Source of the DNA: Schizosaccharomyces osmophilus
Lineage: Eukaryota > Ascomycota > Schizosaccharomycetes > Schizosaccharomycetales > Schizosaccharomycetaceae
Reading direction: 5' to 3'
NCBI RefSeq assembly: GCF_027921745.1
Contig: NC_079238.1
Coordinates: 2,418,001-2,482,000, forward strand
DNA length: 64,000 nucleotides
A model generated the notes under the pieces. That model did not search any database. It worked only from the letters and a program-made list of their open reading frames with translations, and had not been told where the DNA came from. Positions 56,448 through 64,000 of this stretch are shown here, piece by piece. The translations under genes and the position numbers were made by a program. How positions within the stretch are numbered: position 1 is the first letter of the stretch; each line of letters starts with the position of its first letter.

Positions 56448-56519
56448 GGCCGTTTGGTCTAGTGGTATGATACCATCTTAGGGTGATGGTGGTCCTGGGT
56501 TCGATTCCCAGAACAGCCC
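56448..56519 (+). tRNA. tRNA-Pro(AGG), copy 2
   Basis: A 72-nt cloverleaf on the plus strand, identical to the minus-strand copy at 55937-56008 over its full length, including the C4/A69 acceptor mismatch. The anticodon is AGG. The downstream flank CATGTTTTT is shared with copy 1 and gives a T5 terminator. The two genes form an inverted repeat with a 439-bp spacer. Confidence 0.92.
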
Positions 56520-57164
56520 ATGTTTTTGTGTAACTAAATTTTAGTATGTAACACGGGTGCTCTTTATTGCAATTTGGGAAACACTTGAACGAGTATGTCA
56601 TTTTGATTATTTGTACTGTAGTCTAAAATTTGTATAGCTTTCTTAGATGGGATGTCTAACTTTTTATCATATAAGCTTAACATTGTCATAGAAACATCTG
56701 TCACAACTGGCCTTTTACGCTGTAAAATTATGTTGCTGAGTTCATTGTTTACATTTTGTAATAAGGACTCGTTTGTATTATCATAAAACAATATCGTATA
56801 TAAAATACTGAAAAACAATTTCGTCAGATCTGATCAACAATAAACTGACAGTTATCTTTGCCTTAACGAAAGCTTCTGGCTAGAGGATTGAACGATAACC
56901 AATGTGTTTCAAATGGTTTGTTTACAAAAGTATTTTTGCGACAATTCTTTAAGCTTATGTTTATGAGTAAGCTCTTCTAATATGACTGTACAGTGCTCTT
57001 TTGTAATAATTATTGTACTAACGGCGGTTTGATCATCAGTAAAATGTAAACAAAACGAAAAAAGTCAGTTGCTTGTCCAGCTAGTACAATCTTGTCAGGT
57101 GAACCGATAAACCAAACGGAACCAGCGTTCAACAAGTAAAATAAACGAACAGCAAAAAGAGAGG
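56520..57164. other. Spacer between tRNA-Pro copy 2 and 5S rRNA
   Basis: AT-rich DNA. A minus-strand frame at 56564-56818 is open for about 85 codons and is preceded by TTTTTCAG, which could be a 3' splice site, but there is no ATG for more than 200 bp upstream and no known family. I leave it unannotated. Forkhead-like GTAAACAAA words occur in both orientations (near 56912 and 57046). Confidence 0.4.
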
Positions 57165-57283
57165 AGCCTACAGCATCCCGGATTCCCATGTTGTCTCCAA
57201 CCATAGTACTAACGAGACCCTCAGACGCTTAACTGCAGTGATCGGACGGGAACTGGTGTTTTCGCCTAGGTATGGCCGTAGAC
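57165..57283 (-). rRNA. 5S ribosomal RNA, dispersed copy
   Basis: The 119-nt minus-strand sequence begins GTCTACGGCCATACCTAGGC and ends CTGTAGGCT. It matches the fission yeast 5S rRNA I remember nearly throughout, including the internal control region with GATCACTGCAGTTAAGC and the GGTTGGAGACAACATGGG box. A T5 run at 57154-57158 follows as Pol III terminator. In fission yeasts 5S genes are dispersed, not in the rDNA repeat, so a lone copy here is normal. A few bases differ from the copy I recall (for example GGGATGCTG where I expect GGGGTGCTG), so it could be a variant. Confidence 0.93.
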
Positions 57284-57770
57284 GTTCGTAAGTACTGCTA
57301 CTAAAATTTATAGTAGATATTGTGCTATTTGTTTAGTGAATATATGTAAACAAGAAGCCAAGTATTTCTTCTTCTAGCCTTTAAAAATTTATGCATATTG
57401 GCATTTCAAGAGACAAGTACAAATATCGCGAATGAGAAAATGTATGACTTGAGATATGATGAACATTTCTCTAGGTCTATTGGACCTTGGTCCGTATATG
57501 GTATTCTTGCACTCATTTGAACCATCAACCATAACTGTACAACTCTGAGGACTAAAGAGGCTCTAAAACTAAAAGTAAGAAGATAACACTTTTATTACAC
57601 TTTTTAATTACACTGGTTATACTTTTAACACAGGAAAACAAAGAGAAAAATACGGAAGGTATTCTTGAGCTAGAAAACTAGTTGCAACAAACCATTTTCA
57701 CCTCTAAACGTACTTTGGGAGCAATTGCTAGCGGTAAACGCCTTTGGTGCTTTATAGATATATATTGGAA
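57284..57770. other. Spacer with possible decayed N-terminal part of the CENP-B-like gene
   Basis: About 490 bp upstream of the CENP-B-like ORF. The last ~150 bp gives fragments in a different frame (ILELEN, then SKRTLGAIASGKRLW) that faintly resemble the Cbp1 region between the DNA-binding domain and the DDE-like domain. I cannot see the helix-turn-helix domains themselves. Weak evidence. Confidence 0.3.
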
Positions 57771-58826
57771 ATGGTTCTTGTACAAGACATAACTTCTCAG
57801 CTGCCGGAAAAAGATGTTTTTGTCGTGGATGAGATTGGTTTATTTTGGAAACTCGGCCCTTCAAAAAAAGTAAATAGTGAACAGGTTCGTGGGATTCGTC
57901 GTGAAAAAGCTAAAATTACCATTACTACCTGTTGCAACGCCTCAGGTACCGAGAAGTTACCATTATGGGTCATAGGTTACTCCCATCTTCCTAGAGCTTT
58001 TAAAAGTTTAGGAATTCGTCCAGAAAACATAAATGTTAGTTGGAGGTTTACAGGAAGAGCATTAATGACGACATCTATAATGGAAGAATGGCTTCGATGG
58101 TTTGATGCAAGGATGGAAGGAAGAAAAGTTCTGCTCCTATTAGACAACTTTATCGCTCATGGGCGAGCTATTGAAAATATACGACTTTCTGGAAATGACT
58201 TAAAAAATACGGTTATTATTATGCTTCCCAATAGCTCTGTTAATCTTCAAAATCCATTTGAGATGGGCATCATATATAATTTGAAGTCCTTATACCGAAT
58301 CAGCTGGCTGAACTTTCTCCTCGATCACAAAGGATCTGAATTGAACCCTTATAATAAGATGAACTTGTTCATTGCTATACAGTGGATCAACGAAGCATGG
58401 AATTCCAACTTATCTCCAAGCCTTATAGAAAATTGCTTTTTAAACTCTGGCATTTTTGCATCAAAAAGGGCGAAAGAAAGTGAAAAGAACATTCCTGAAC
58501 TGCTTAGCCTCGATGATAGGATACGAGAACTGTTGGCTATGCTTGATCCTCAAGCTGCCATCAATATTCAAAATTTCATTAACCCAATAGAAGAAATGGG
58601 AATGGATAGCTCTGAGGATATCATTAGTCAGTTTGCGTTTGAAATATTCGGAGATCGAGATTTTGAAACAGACGAAGAGGAAATGACAACGTCAAAAGTT
58701 TCCAAAGAAGATGCTCACCAGGCTATTGAACTACTGTCAGACTATGAACTTCAGCAGAAAAATGGTGATCCTAATTTGTATTTGTATTTACAGAAATATC
58801 TTCATTTTCTTCAGGTACACAAATAA
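57771..58826 (+). CDS. CENP-B-like (pogo transposase-derived) protein lacking the DNA-binding domains
   Basis: An open frame of 351 codons from ATG 57771; the frame upstream meets TAA at 57735. It aligns closely with the central and C-terminal part of fission yeast Cbp1/Abp1, Cbh1 and Cbh2: VVDEIGLFWKL, TCCNASGTEKLPLWVIGYS, the MTTSIMEEWLRWFDA block, LLLDNFIAHGRAIENIRLSG, and the late MDSSEDIISQF and FETDEEE blocks. Full-length relatives are about 520 residues; the N-terminal CENP-B-type helix-turn-helix domains are missing. The first two pogo DDE aspartates are kept (VVDE, LLLDN) but the third position reads NPFEMG, so transposase activity is unlikely. Cbp1-type proteins bind centromeres and repress Tf retrotransposons; the C-terminus dimerises. 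This copy could be a 5'-truncated relic or a shortened gene. Confidence 0.8.
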   Translation: MVLVQDITSQLPEKDVFVVDEIGLFWKLGPSKKVNSEQVRGIRREKAKITITTCCNASGTEKLPLWVIGYSHLPRAFKSLGIRPENINVSWRFTGRALMTTSIMEEWLRWFDARMEGRKVLLLLDNFIAHGRAIENIRLSGNDLKNTVIIMLPNSSVNLQNPFEMGIIYNLKSLYRISWLNFLLDHKGSELNPYNKMNLFIAIQWINEAWNSNLSPSLIENCFLNSGIFASKRAKESEKNIPELLSLDDRIRELLAMLDPQAAINIQNFINPIEEMGMDSSEDIISQFAFEIFGDRDFETDEEEMTTSKVSKEDAHQAIELLSDYELQQKNGDPNLYLYLQKYLHFLQVHK

Positions 58827-59266
58827 TTCTACGTATATAAAGCAGGAGGTTGTTACTGATTTTTCTATATAGCCAAATACCTGCTAAAACTTTGCAGGGG
58901 CTTTCACTTTCAGCATAATTGCGTTGTTTTCGGTGAAAAAGCTGACACTTAAATTTTAAAACACCACTTGTATAATATAAAGTGAATGAATCCTGTACTA
59001 CTAACCACATAAATGTTTATGTATGATAATAAGAGATTATTCCACTGAAGGGTAATGGAAATATATCCATTAGTCCAGTATGCGTCAAATCTAATCAAAT
59101 ACAAAAAATAACTAAATAACTAAAGAATGCAAATCGTAAACGAAGGATAGTAAGCATTACATAAACTGAAGGAGCACAGACACAAAGAAACATCAATAAA
59201 GCGTAAAAAACAATAGTAAGGGAAAACACAAAAAGCCAGTTAAACTCCGACAGATTTAAAACCGCT
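58827..59266. other. Convergent spacer CENP-B-like ORF / ubp9
   Basis: 440 bp of AT-rich DNA between convergent stops. No terminal inverted repeats of a transposon were recognised at this edge. Nothing else seen. Confidence 0.4.
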
Positions 59267-61185
59267 TTATTTTTTCATTTTAGTTTTCGAAAGTTGAAAA
59301 GGAAATGAATGTTTCACATCAGACTCCGACGAATGCTTATTATCACGAGTAAGCGTATCCTTAGGAGAGTTGCTTGGTGAAGAAAATATAAACTTATGGC
59401 TCTTACTTCGATTTAGAGAAGGGAAAAAAAATTTGCTTTCGCGTTTTAAAATTTTCGGAGAAGCCTCTGCTGATTTCAGATGATTGCGCTCAGATTCCAT
59501 CGAAGAGCTTAAATCAGGACTGAATGGAAAATGAAAATCCTTGTCAGCCGTTTGTGAGTATTGGGAGGAATAGGAGGTTACCATCGGATCCAAATCACCA
59601 TGAGCTAGCGTAGATATTGATTTGGGCGTAGCTGGCGTATTATTCAATTCCGTATTTTCACTACTAGCTTGATATGGAATGGATATGGGATATGACAACG
59701 TCTCATCATTGCTAGTATCCTGATAGTCCTCAAATTCTTCAGCCGCTGTATAAAAAAGGACATATGCGGTTGCTTGTCCAGGCTGATCACCAAAAAACCT
59801 TTGCAAATACGATTCTTTCACAGGAGTTACTTTCTCGTCATCGAACAACACCCATCCGCTAGATCTTGTGCGAACTATAGAAACATAATGACCGTGATGG
59901 GAGCCACCACCGACATGAACAATAATAGCGGATAGAGAATAAAGCTTTTCAGCATCCTCATTATCATCCGTCGTGTTAAATAGTCTCATTTCGTTCGTAA
60001 ATACCACAGTATGAAACAGTTTATCGTGTGCTTCTTGTGTTTCGTTGTACTTGAAACGCTTTAGATGCAAAGCAAGTATCTTCGGCAGCTTTTTTATTTT
60101 CATACGTTTTTCTGCCTCTTGTAAATTCTTACAGACGTCACAGTGAAACTTGTTTTTTGCACAAAGCATCTCAGAAGCAGAAAAAGATCGTAAACAAGAT
60201 GTAACAGAAGAGTACTCTTCGATATCAATACTAAGATCCAAAAAGCTTTCATCCCTTGAAGTGATATTTTCGCAAGTAAGACACTTTGTTTCGCTGGTCA
60301 GCGTACCCTCAAATAAAGAGTGAATCCATTTTAACTGAGGAACTTCAGGGTGATTTGCATGATAATCATCCAAAATTTCAGTTATAGAGTTTAGAAGAAA
60401 ATTTAAAAACTCGTGTGCATCCTGCTGTCTGGTACTTCGAAAAGATTCATTATCGCGCCGTAAGATTTGGACAAATCTCTCAGGGCTGCACACGCCATAA
60501 CGACATTCGCAAGAACTGACACACGCAAATAAATCCTTTAAGCTCGTGTAGACATTTTCTTCCATTCCGTATGTTGTATAACTAGTATTATTTACTTGAA
60601 TTTGATGCTTTGATCCATTCTCTGCTCCAGCCATCGTGATATCCACGCAGCCGCAACCATTAAGATTAGCAGGGCATGGCTGTTTTTTCGAGTCATTGCT
60701 TTTCTTGCGAGAAGACGAATACCAAGAACTAGAACCTGATGAGTCTGATCCAGTTGACTTTACACAGACGCTTTTACAGTTTGGTGGAACACTCGGAATT
60801 GGGAAAGCATTCAGATTATCGCGAAATGGCTTTATATGATATAAAGAAACAAGCACAGAACTCACATAACTACGAACGTTAGATCCTTCGTGTTCTTCTC
60901 CTGAAGCTTCGGCGAATTGTTCTCAACATACCAGGTATTACCATACTAGACGCAGAGTTAGTAAGTTCGCTCTGAGCAATACATTTCCAATAAAAATTAC
61001 ATTAGTTAATCCAAAAAAACGATCGGTGAATGATTCTGGGACTAATGGTTGCTTCAATTGCTCCAACTCCAACATGCTCTTTCGCCATTCAGAAGAACTC
61101 CCAGAACTCTTGTATTGTTAGTATAATGTTTATTTCCATTAGTTTTCAATATGATTACCATTCCCATCCATTTTCGAAAAGACAT
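59267..61185 (-). CDS. ubp9: Ubiquitin-specific protease Ubp9
   Basis: Four exons on the minus strand, 61185-61159, 61108-61001, 60945-60932 and 60869-59267, give 583 residues (S. pombe Ubp9 about 585 from memory). The USP Cys box [20 protein letters not shown] is formed only after joining exons 2, 3 and 4; the catalytic cysteine is Cys50. Later come [15 protein letters not shown], a zinc-binding CLTC / CDVC pair, [12 protein letters not shown], and the His box [15 protein letters not shown] with WVLFDDEKV. The C-terminal ~150 residues are Ser/Pro-rich. In fission yeast Ubp9 works with the WD protein Bun107 and Bun62 near sites of polarised growth and endocytosis. The long frame starting at 60865 with GTG is only exon 4. 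Confidence 0.94.
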
Positions 61186-61633
61186 TTCTTTAATTGCCCT
61201 TTTATTTGGTAGAATTGGAATTTGCGTGTGTGACACAATTTACTTTACCCTCGTAGTGGCATCTTCAATGGATACTATATTATAAATAGCGGTTCTTTAA
61301 TATGATATATCATTCTAAAATTAAGATGATAAAGGCGTGTGTATGAAGAAACAGGTGAAAAGATTGTAAACGCATATTGCATTTTCCTGATAAACTATTT
61401 CACTTTCTTAATACGGCTTTTTTACGAACCAAAATTTTATCTTGAGGAAGATCGCAAAATGTTACATATATTATAAGGCAATATTGCATTAGCTGAAACT
61501 CAAGAGATGGGAACAAATAGAATAGCGAATATCAAAAAAGAACATATATGAAAAGAGGGCAAGGTTTTCATCAAAAAGATATTATAAGTTAAAATGGTGA
61601 AATCTCCTCAAATCATCTGAACAGACCGCTTCC
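61186..61633. other. Intergenic region OPA3-like gene - ubp9
   Basis: About 450 bp of AT-rich DNA with the ubp9 promoter and the 3' UTR of the OPA3-like gene. Nothing else recognised. Confidence 0.4.
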
Positions 61634-62495
61634 TCAGGGATTTGATGGGCTTGTGGATTTTGCGGGCTGAGAGGAAAGCGACGAATTCGTAGGCAGTTGG
61701 GCGGGTTCGTGAACAGATGAATTCCTAGATGTATATTCATTGGGTGAGGGAGGCAAACTACTAGAGGCTTGATTTGAATCATTGTTCTTCGTTTTCTTAG
61801 GTTCTTCATTCTCTTCGGAAGACAAAGTATGCAGCTCCTGTTCCATAGCATGCATTACTTTGTGAAGTTCTTCAAAATCCTCATATGTATGATCATTGTC
61901 CCCCTTTACTTCAGCACCCTTGACTTTTTTTTCTAACACTTGCTTTTCCAATATACCATGAATGCGAATAATTTCTTGCTGAAGCCCAACTATTGCCTCA
62001 GCTACATTGTCACGCCGATTCTTTTCTTTTCGTCTCACCCTCCAAGTTTCAAAGAGGATAGCTCCGCCGGCAACAGTACTAAAAACAAATGTCAGAACCC
62101 TTTGAAAAGCTTTTGTGAAGATAATTATGTAGCATGGGATATATATTCATATATCGCTGAGAGACCTTCTTACTTACAACACAAAAGTTTCAGAAAGAAA
62201 ATTTGCACCTGCATCCACCGCTTTCGCATCATTTAATGGACGAACACGAACATTTGTATGACCGCTGCGGGCGCGATTGGCTCCCATAATTTTGAATTCA
62301 GCTCGATGCATTATTTGTGCGAAATCGATACAAACCTAGTATGAGTCAGACTTCAACATTGTCTTAGTATACACTGAAGAATCGTACCTTTCGGAATGTC
62401 TTATGTTCTTTTGCTTGTGCTTTTATCGTATTTGCTATAGGTTTTGACAGCGTTCGAACTAGTAAACTTCCGATTTTGAGAGCTAATGAAGACAT
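61634..62495 (-). CDS. OPA3-like mitochondrial protein
   Basis: Three exons on the minus strand, 62495-62388, 62335-62178 and 62078-61634, give 236 residues. The OPA3 domain occupies the N-terminal two thirds: MSSLALKIGSLLVRTLSKPI, then the conserved 'a...f' helix AQAKEHKTFRKVCIDFAQ, LNDAKAVDAGANFLSETFVF, and the hydrophobic VAGGAILFETWRVRRKE, followed by a coiled-coil-like helix (IVGLQQEIIRIHGILEKQV). The tail is a Ser/Pro/Asn-rich, probably disordered extension. OPA3 relatives sit in mitochondria and affect lipid handling and morphology; the molecular role is not settled. Gene order fits SPBC1703.11. The ATG lies only 12 nt from an upstream ORF on the same strand. Confidence 0.9.
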
Positions 62496-62507
62496 TTTAA
62501 AGGATTT

Positions 62508-62939
62508 CTATTTTTTTTTCCAATTCGTAGAATTAAAAATTAATAGGTTGCGAATAATAGGTAGAAAAGGTATAGAGATGAAACCTATAATTACTAAAAA
62601 GGCTGTAAGGGTGTATGAAATGCGAATAAATTCCCTGTAGAAAAAGGAAATATTCAATTTAATCCAAGATAAAAGAAGGCTAGCTGATTCACCATGGAAT
62701 TGAGAAGCTCGCAAGTGGTATAAAGATTTTTGAAAATGATGGAGGGTGGACGTGTGGATTTTAGACCCTTGGCGTAGAACTATGAGCGGAAATCCAGTAA
62801 CTGACATCTTGCATTTTTCCAAGCATAATACGTTATACACGAATAAATCTTGATAAAAAAATTGCTTAGCCTTGCTACAAATACCTTGATGGCCGAGATG
62901 CTTGCTGCTAAAGGGACGACAGCAAGAAACTTTGGACAT
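62508..62939 (-). CDS. Candidate ORF directly upstream of the OPA3-like gene
   Basis: A minus-strand frame of 143 codons from ATG 62939 to TAA 62508. An inner ATG would give about 99 residues starting MSVTGFPLIVLRQG. The inner part looks like a mitochondrial membrane protein: a basic amphipathic stretch (GSKIHTSTLHHFQKSLYHLR) and then hydrophobic segments (SASLLLSWIKLNISFFYREF, LTAFLVIIGFISIPFLPII). It ends 12 nt before the OPA3-like ATG, leaving no room for a separate promoter. It is therefore either a long upstream ORF, the first cistron of a two-gene transcript, or chance. I do not recognise the family. Confidence 0.3.
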   Translation of the reverse strand: MSKVSCCRPFSSKHLGHQGICSKAKQFFYQDLFVYNVLCLEKCKMSVTGFPLIVLRQGSKIHTSTLHHFQKSLYHLRASQFHGESASLLLSWIKLNISFFYREFIRISYTLTAFLVIIGFISIPFLPIIRNLLIFNSTNWKKK

Positions 62940-63226
62940 GCGGCCAAGGCTTGGTTGGTAGGCTTATGAAAGGCATGAGAAATCTTCTTAACCTACAAAT
63001 ATATTCTAGTCAACAGTGCCGTTCCTGTTCATTGGTACAAAGGGAGAAATAACTATAAGAGGTTTACTAGTACATATATAAAGTTTAGCATTGTAGAATT
63101 TAAGAAACGAAATACTTCCAATTATTAGGAAAAAAGCAAGCTGCTAGTCGTAAACACAATTGTTGATACCTTAACTAAGGTAGTTGCTGAAGTGAGAAAC
63201 ACTATTGAATCCGTCAAGGATTAAGA
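62880..63226 (+). other. Region with possible small unrecognised gene
   Basis: Two plus-strand pieces look protein-like: from ATG 62890, MAEMLAAKGTTARNFGH and on to about 62958, and, near the end, LTKVVAEVRNTIESVKD stopping at TAA 63221-63223, preceded by ATTATTAG. On the opposite strand the same first stretch reads KISHAFHKPTNQALAA then FLAVVPLAASISAIK, also plausible. I could not build a clean splice model on either strand, so this is only a pointer for a gene search. Confidence 0.2.
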
Positions 63227-63388
63227 CCAAAAGACAATTCAAATATGAATCTCAAGAAGCTTATATTTAAGGAAAGTGTTGCCAATGAACAGATAGATCT
63301 TCCAATGAGTATCATAAATACAAATAGAACATATAAACACGCGAGAGAAGGAGGGGTCAATTAATACGTATCTTACACGCTTTATACA

Positions 63389-63976
<588 letters not shown>

Positions 63977-64000
63977 CTACATCGGTTAGTATTACATTCA

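Noticed and set aside
56564-56818. About 85-codon minus-strand frame in the tRNA/5S island
   Set aside because: Starts with TTG, no ATG for over 200 bp upstream and no recognised family; the TTTTTCAG before it may be chance.
57010-57204. 64-codon ORF that looks faintly like an ACT domain (MVGDNMGIRDAVG)
   Set aside because: It overlaps the 5S rRNA gene; the coding look is a translation of the 5S 3' end.
57284-58900. Complete pogo-type DNA transposon around the CENP-B-like ORF
   Set aside because: I found no terminal inverted repeats or TA target duplication, and the third catalytic position is replaced.

Overview
This window looks like nuclear DNA of a fission yeast (Schizosaccharomyces). 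It is AT-rich. Genes are compact and many are split by short introns with GTANGT-type donors, CTAAC/CTAAT branch sites and nearby AG acceptors. Almost every protein has a clear fission-yeast counterpart in a familiar order (Mhf1, Pth1, Myo51, Est1, Rhp23, Nap2, Fib1 and so on). The proteins differ visibly from the S. pombe versions I remember, so a sister species such as S. octosporus, S. cryophilus or S. osmophilus is more likely than S. pombe itself. The species call, gene-order comparisons and reference lengths come from memory, not from a search.

Layout. Block 1 (1-32.6 kb) keeps the order I recall for S. pombe cosmid SPBC2D10, reversed: clr1 (partial), mhf1, pth1, myo51, est1, rhp23, nap2, fib1, a 3-hydroxyisobutyryl-CoA hydrolase, mitoribosomal uL4m, imp1, rep1, exg3, an arrestin-like gene and a DUF866 gene. 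Block 2 (32.7-48.6 kb) matches SPBC2A9: orc6, a Sac3/Thp3-like gene, bmc1, a phosducin-like gene, sec22, hpz1, nus1, tvp23, san1 and a WD40 gene. Block 3 (49.1-64 kb) matches SPBC1703: vps33, top1, a mitochondrial phosphate carrier, ubp9, an OPA3-like gene and ypt1 (partial). These are housekeeping genes of separate pathways (heterochromatin, repair, membrane traffic, mitochondria, RNA) with no operon logic. Divergent neighbours share promoter DNA.

Two stretches break the ordinary pattern. At 19.6-21.0 kb, between the hydrolase and uL4m genes, lies a heavily decayed fragment of a DNA topoisomerase II gene on the minus strand. At 55.9-58.8 kb, between the phosphate carrier and ubp9, lies an accessory island: two tRNA-Pro(AGG) genes in inverted orientation sharing the same acceptor-stem mismatch, a dispersed 5S rRNA gene, and an intact 351-codon ORF encoding only the DDE-like and C-terminal part of a Cbp1/Cbh-family (CENP-B-like, pogo-derived) protein.

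Most gene models here were rebuilt by hand from splice signals, so exon ends are stated in each entry. Several small candidate genes (39.55 kb, 44.1 kb, 62.5-63.2 kb) are reported with lower confidence. I saw no CRISPR arrays, LTR elements or bacterial-type operons.
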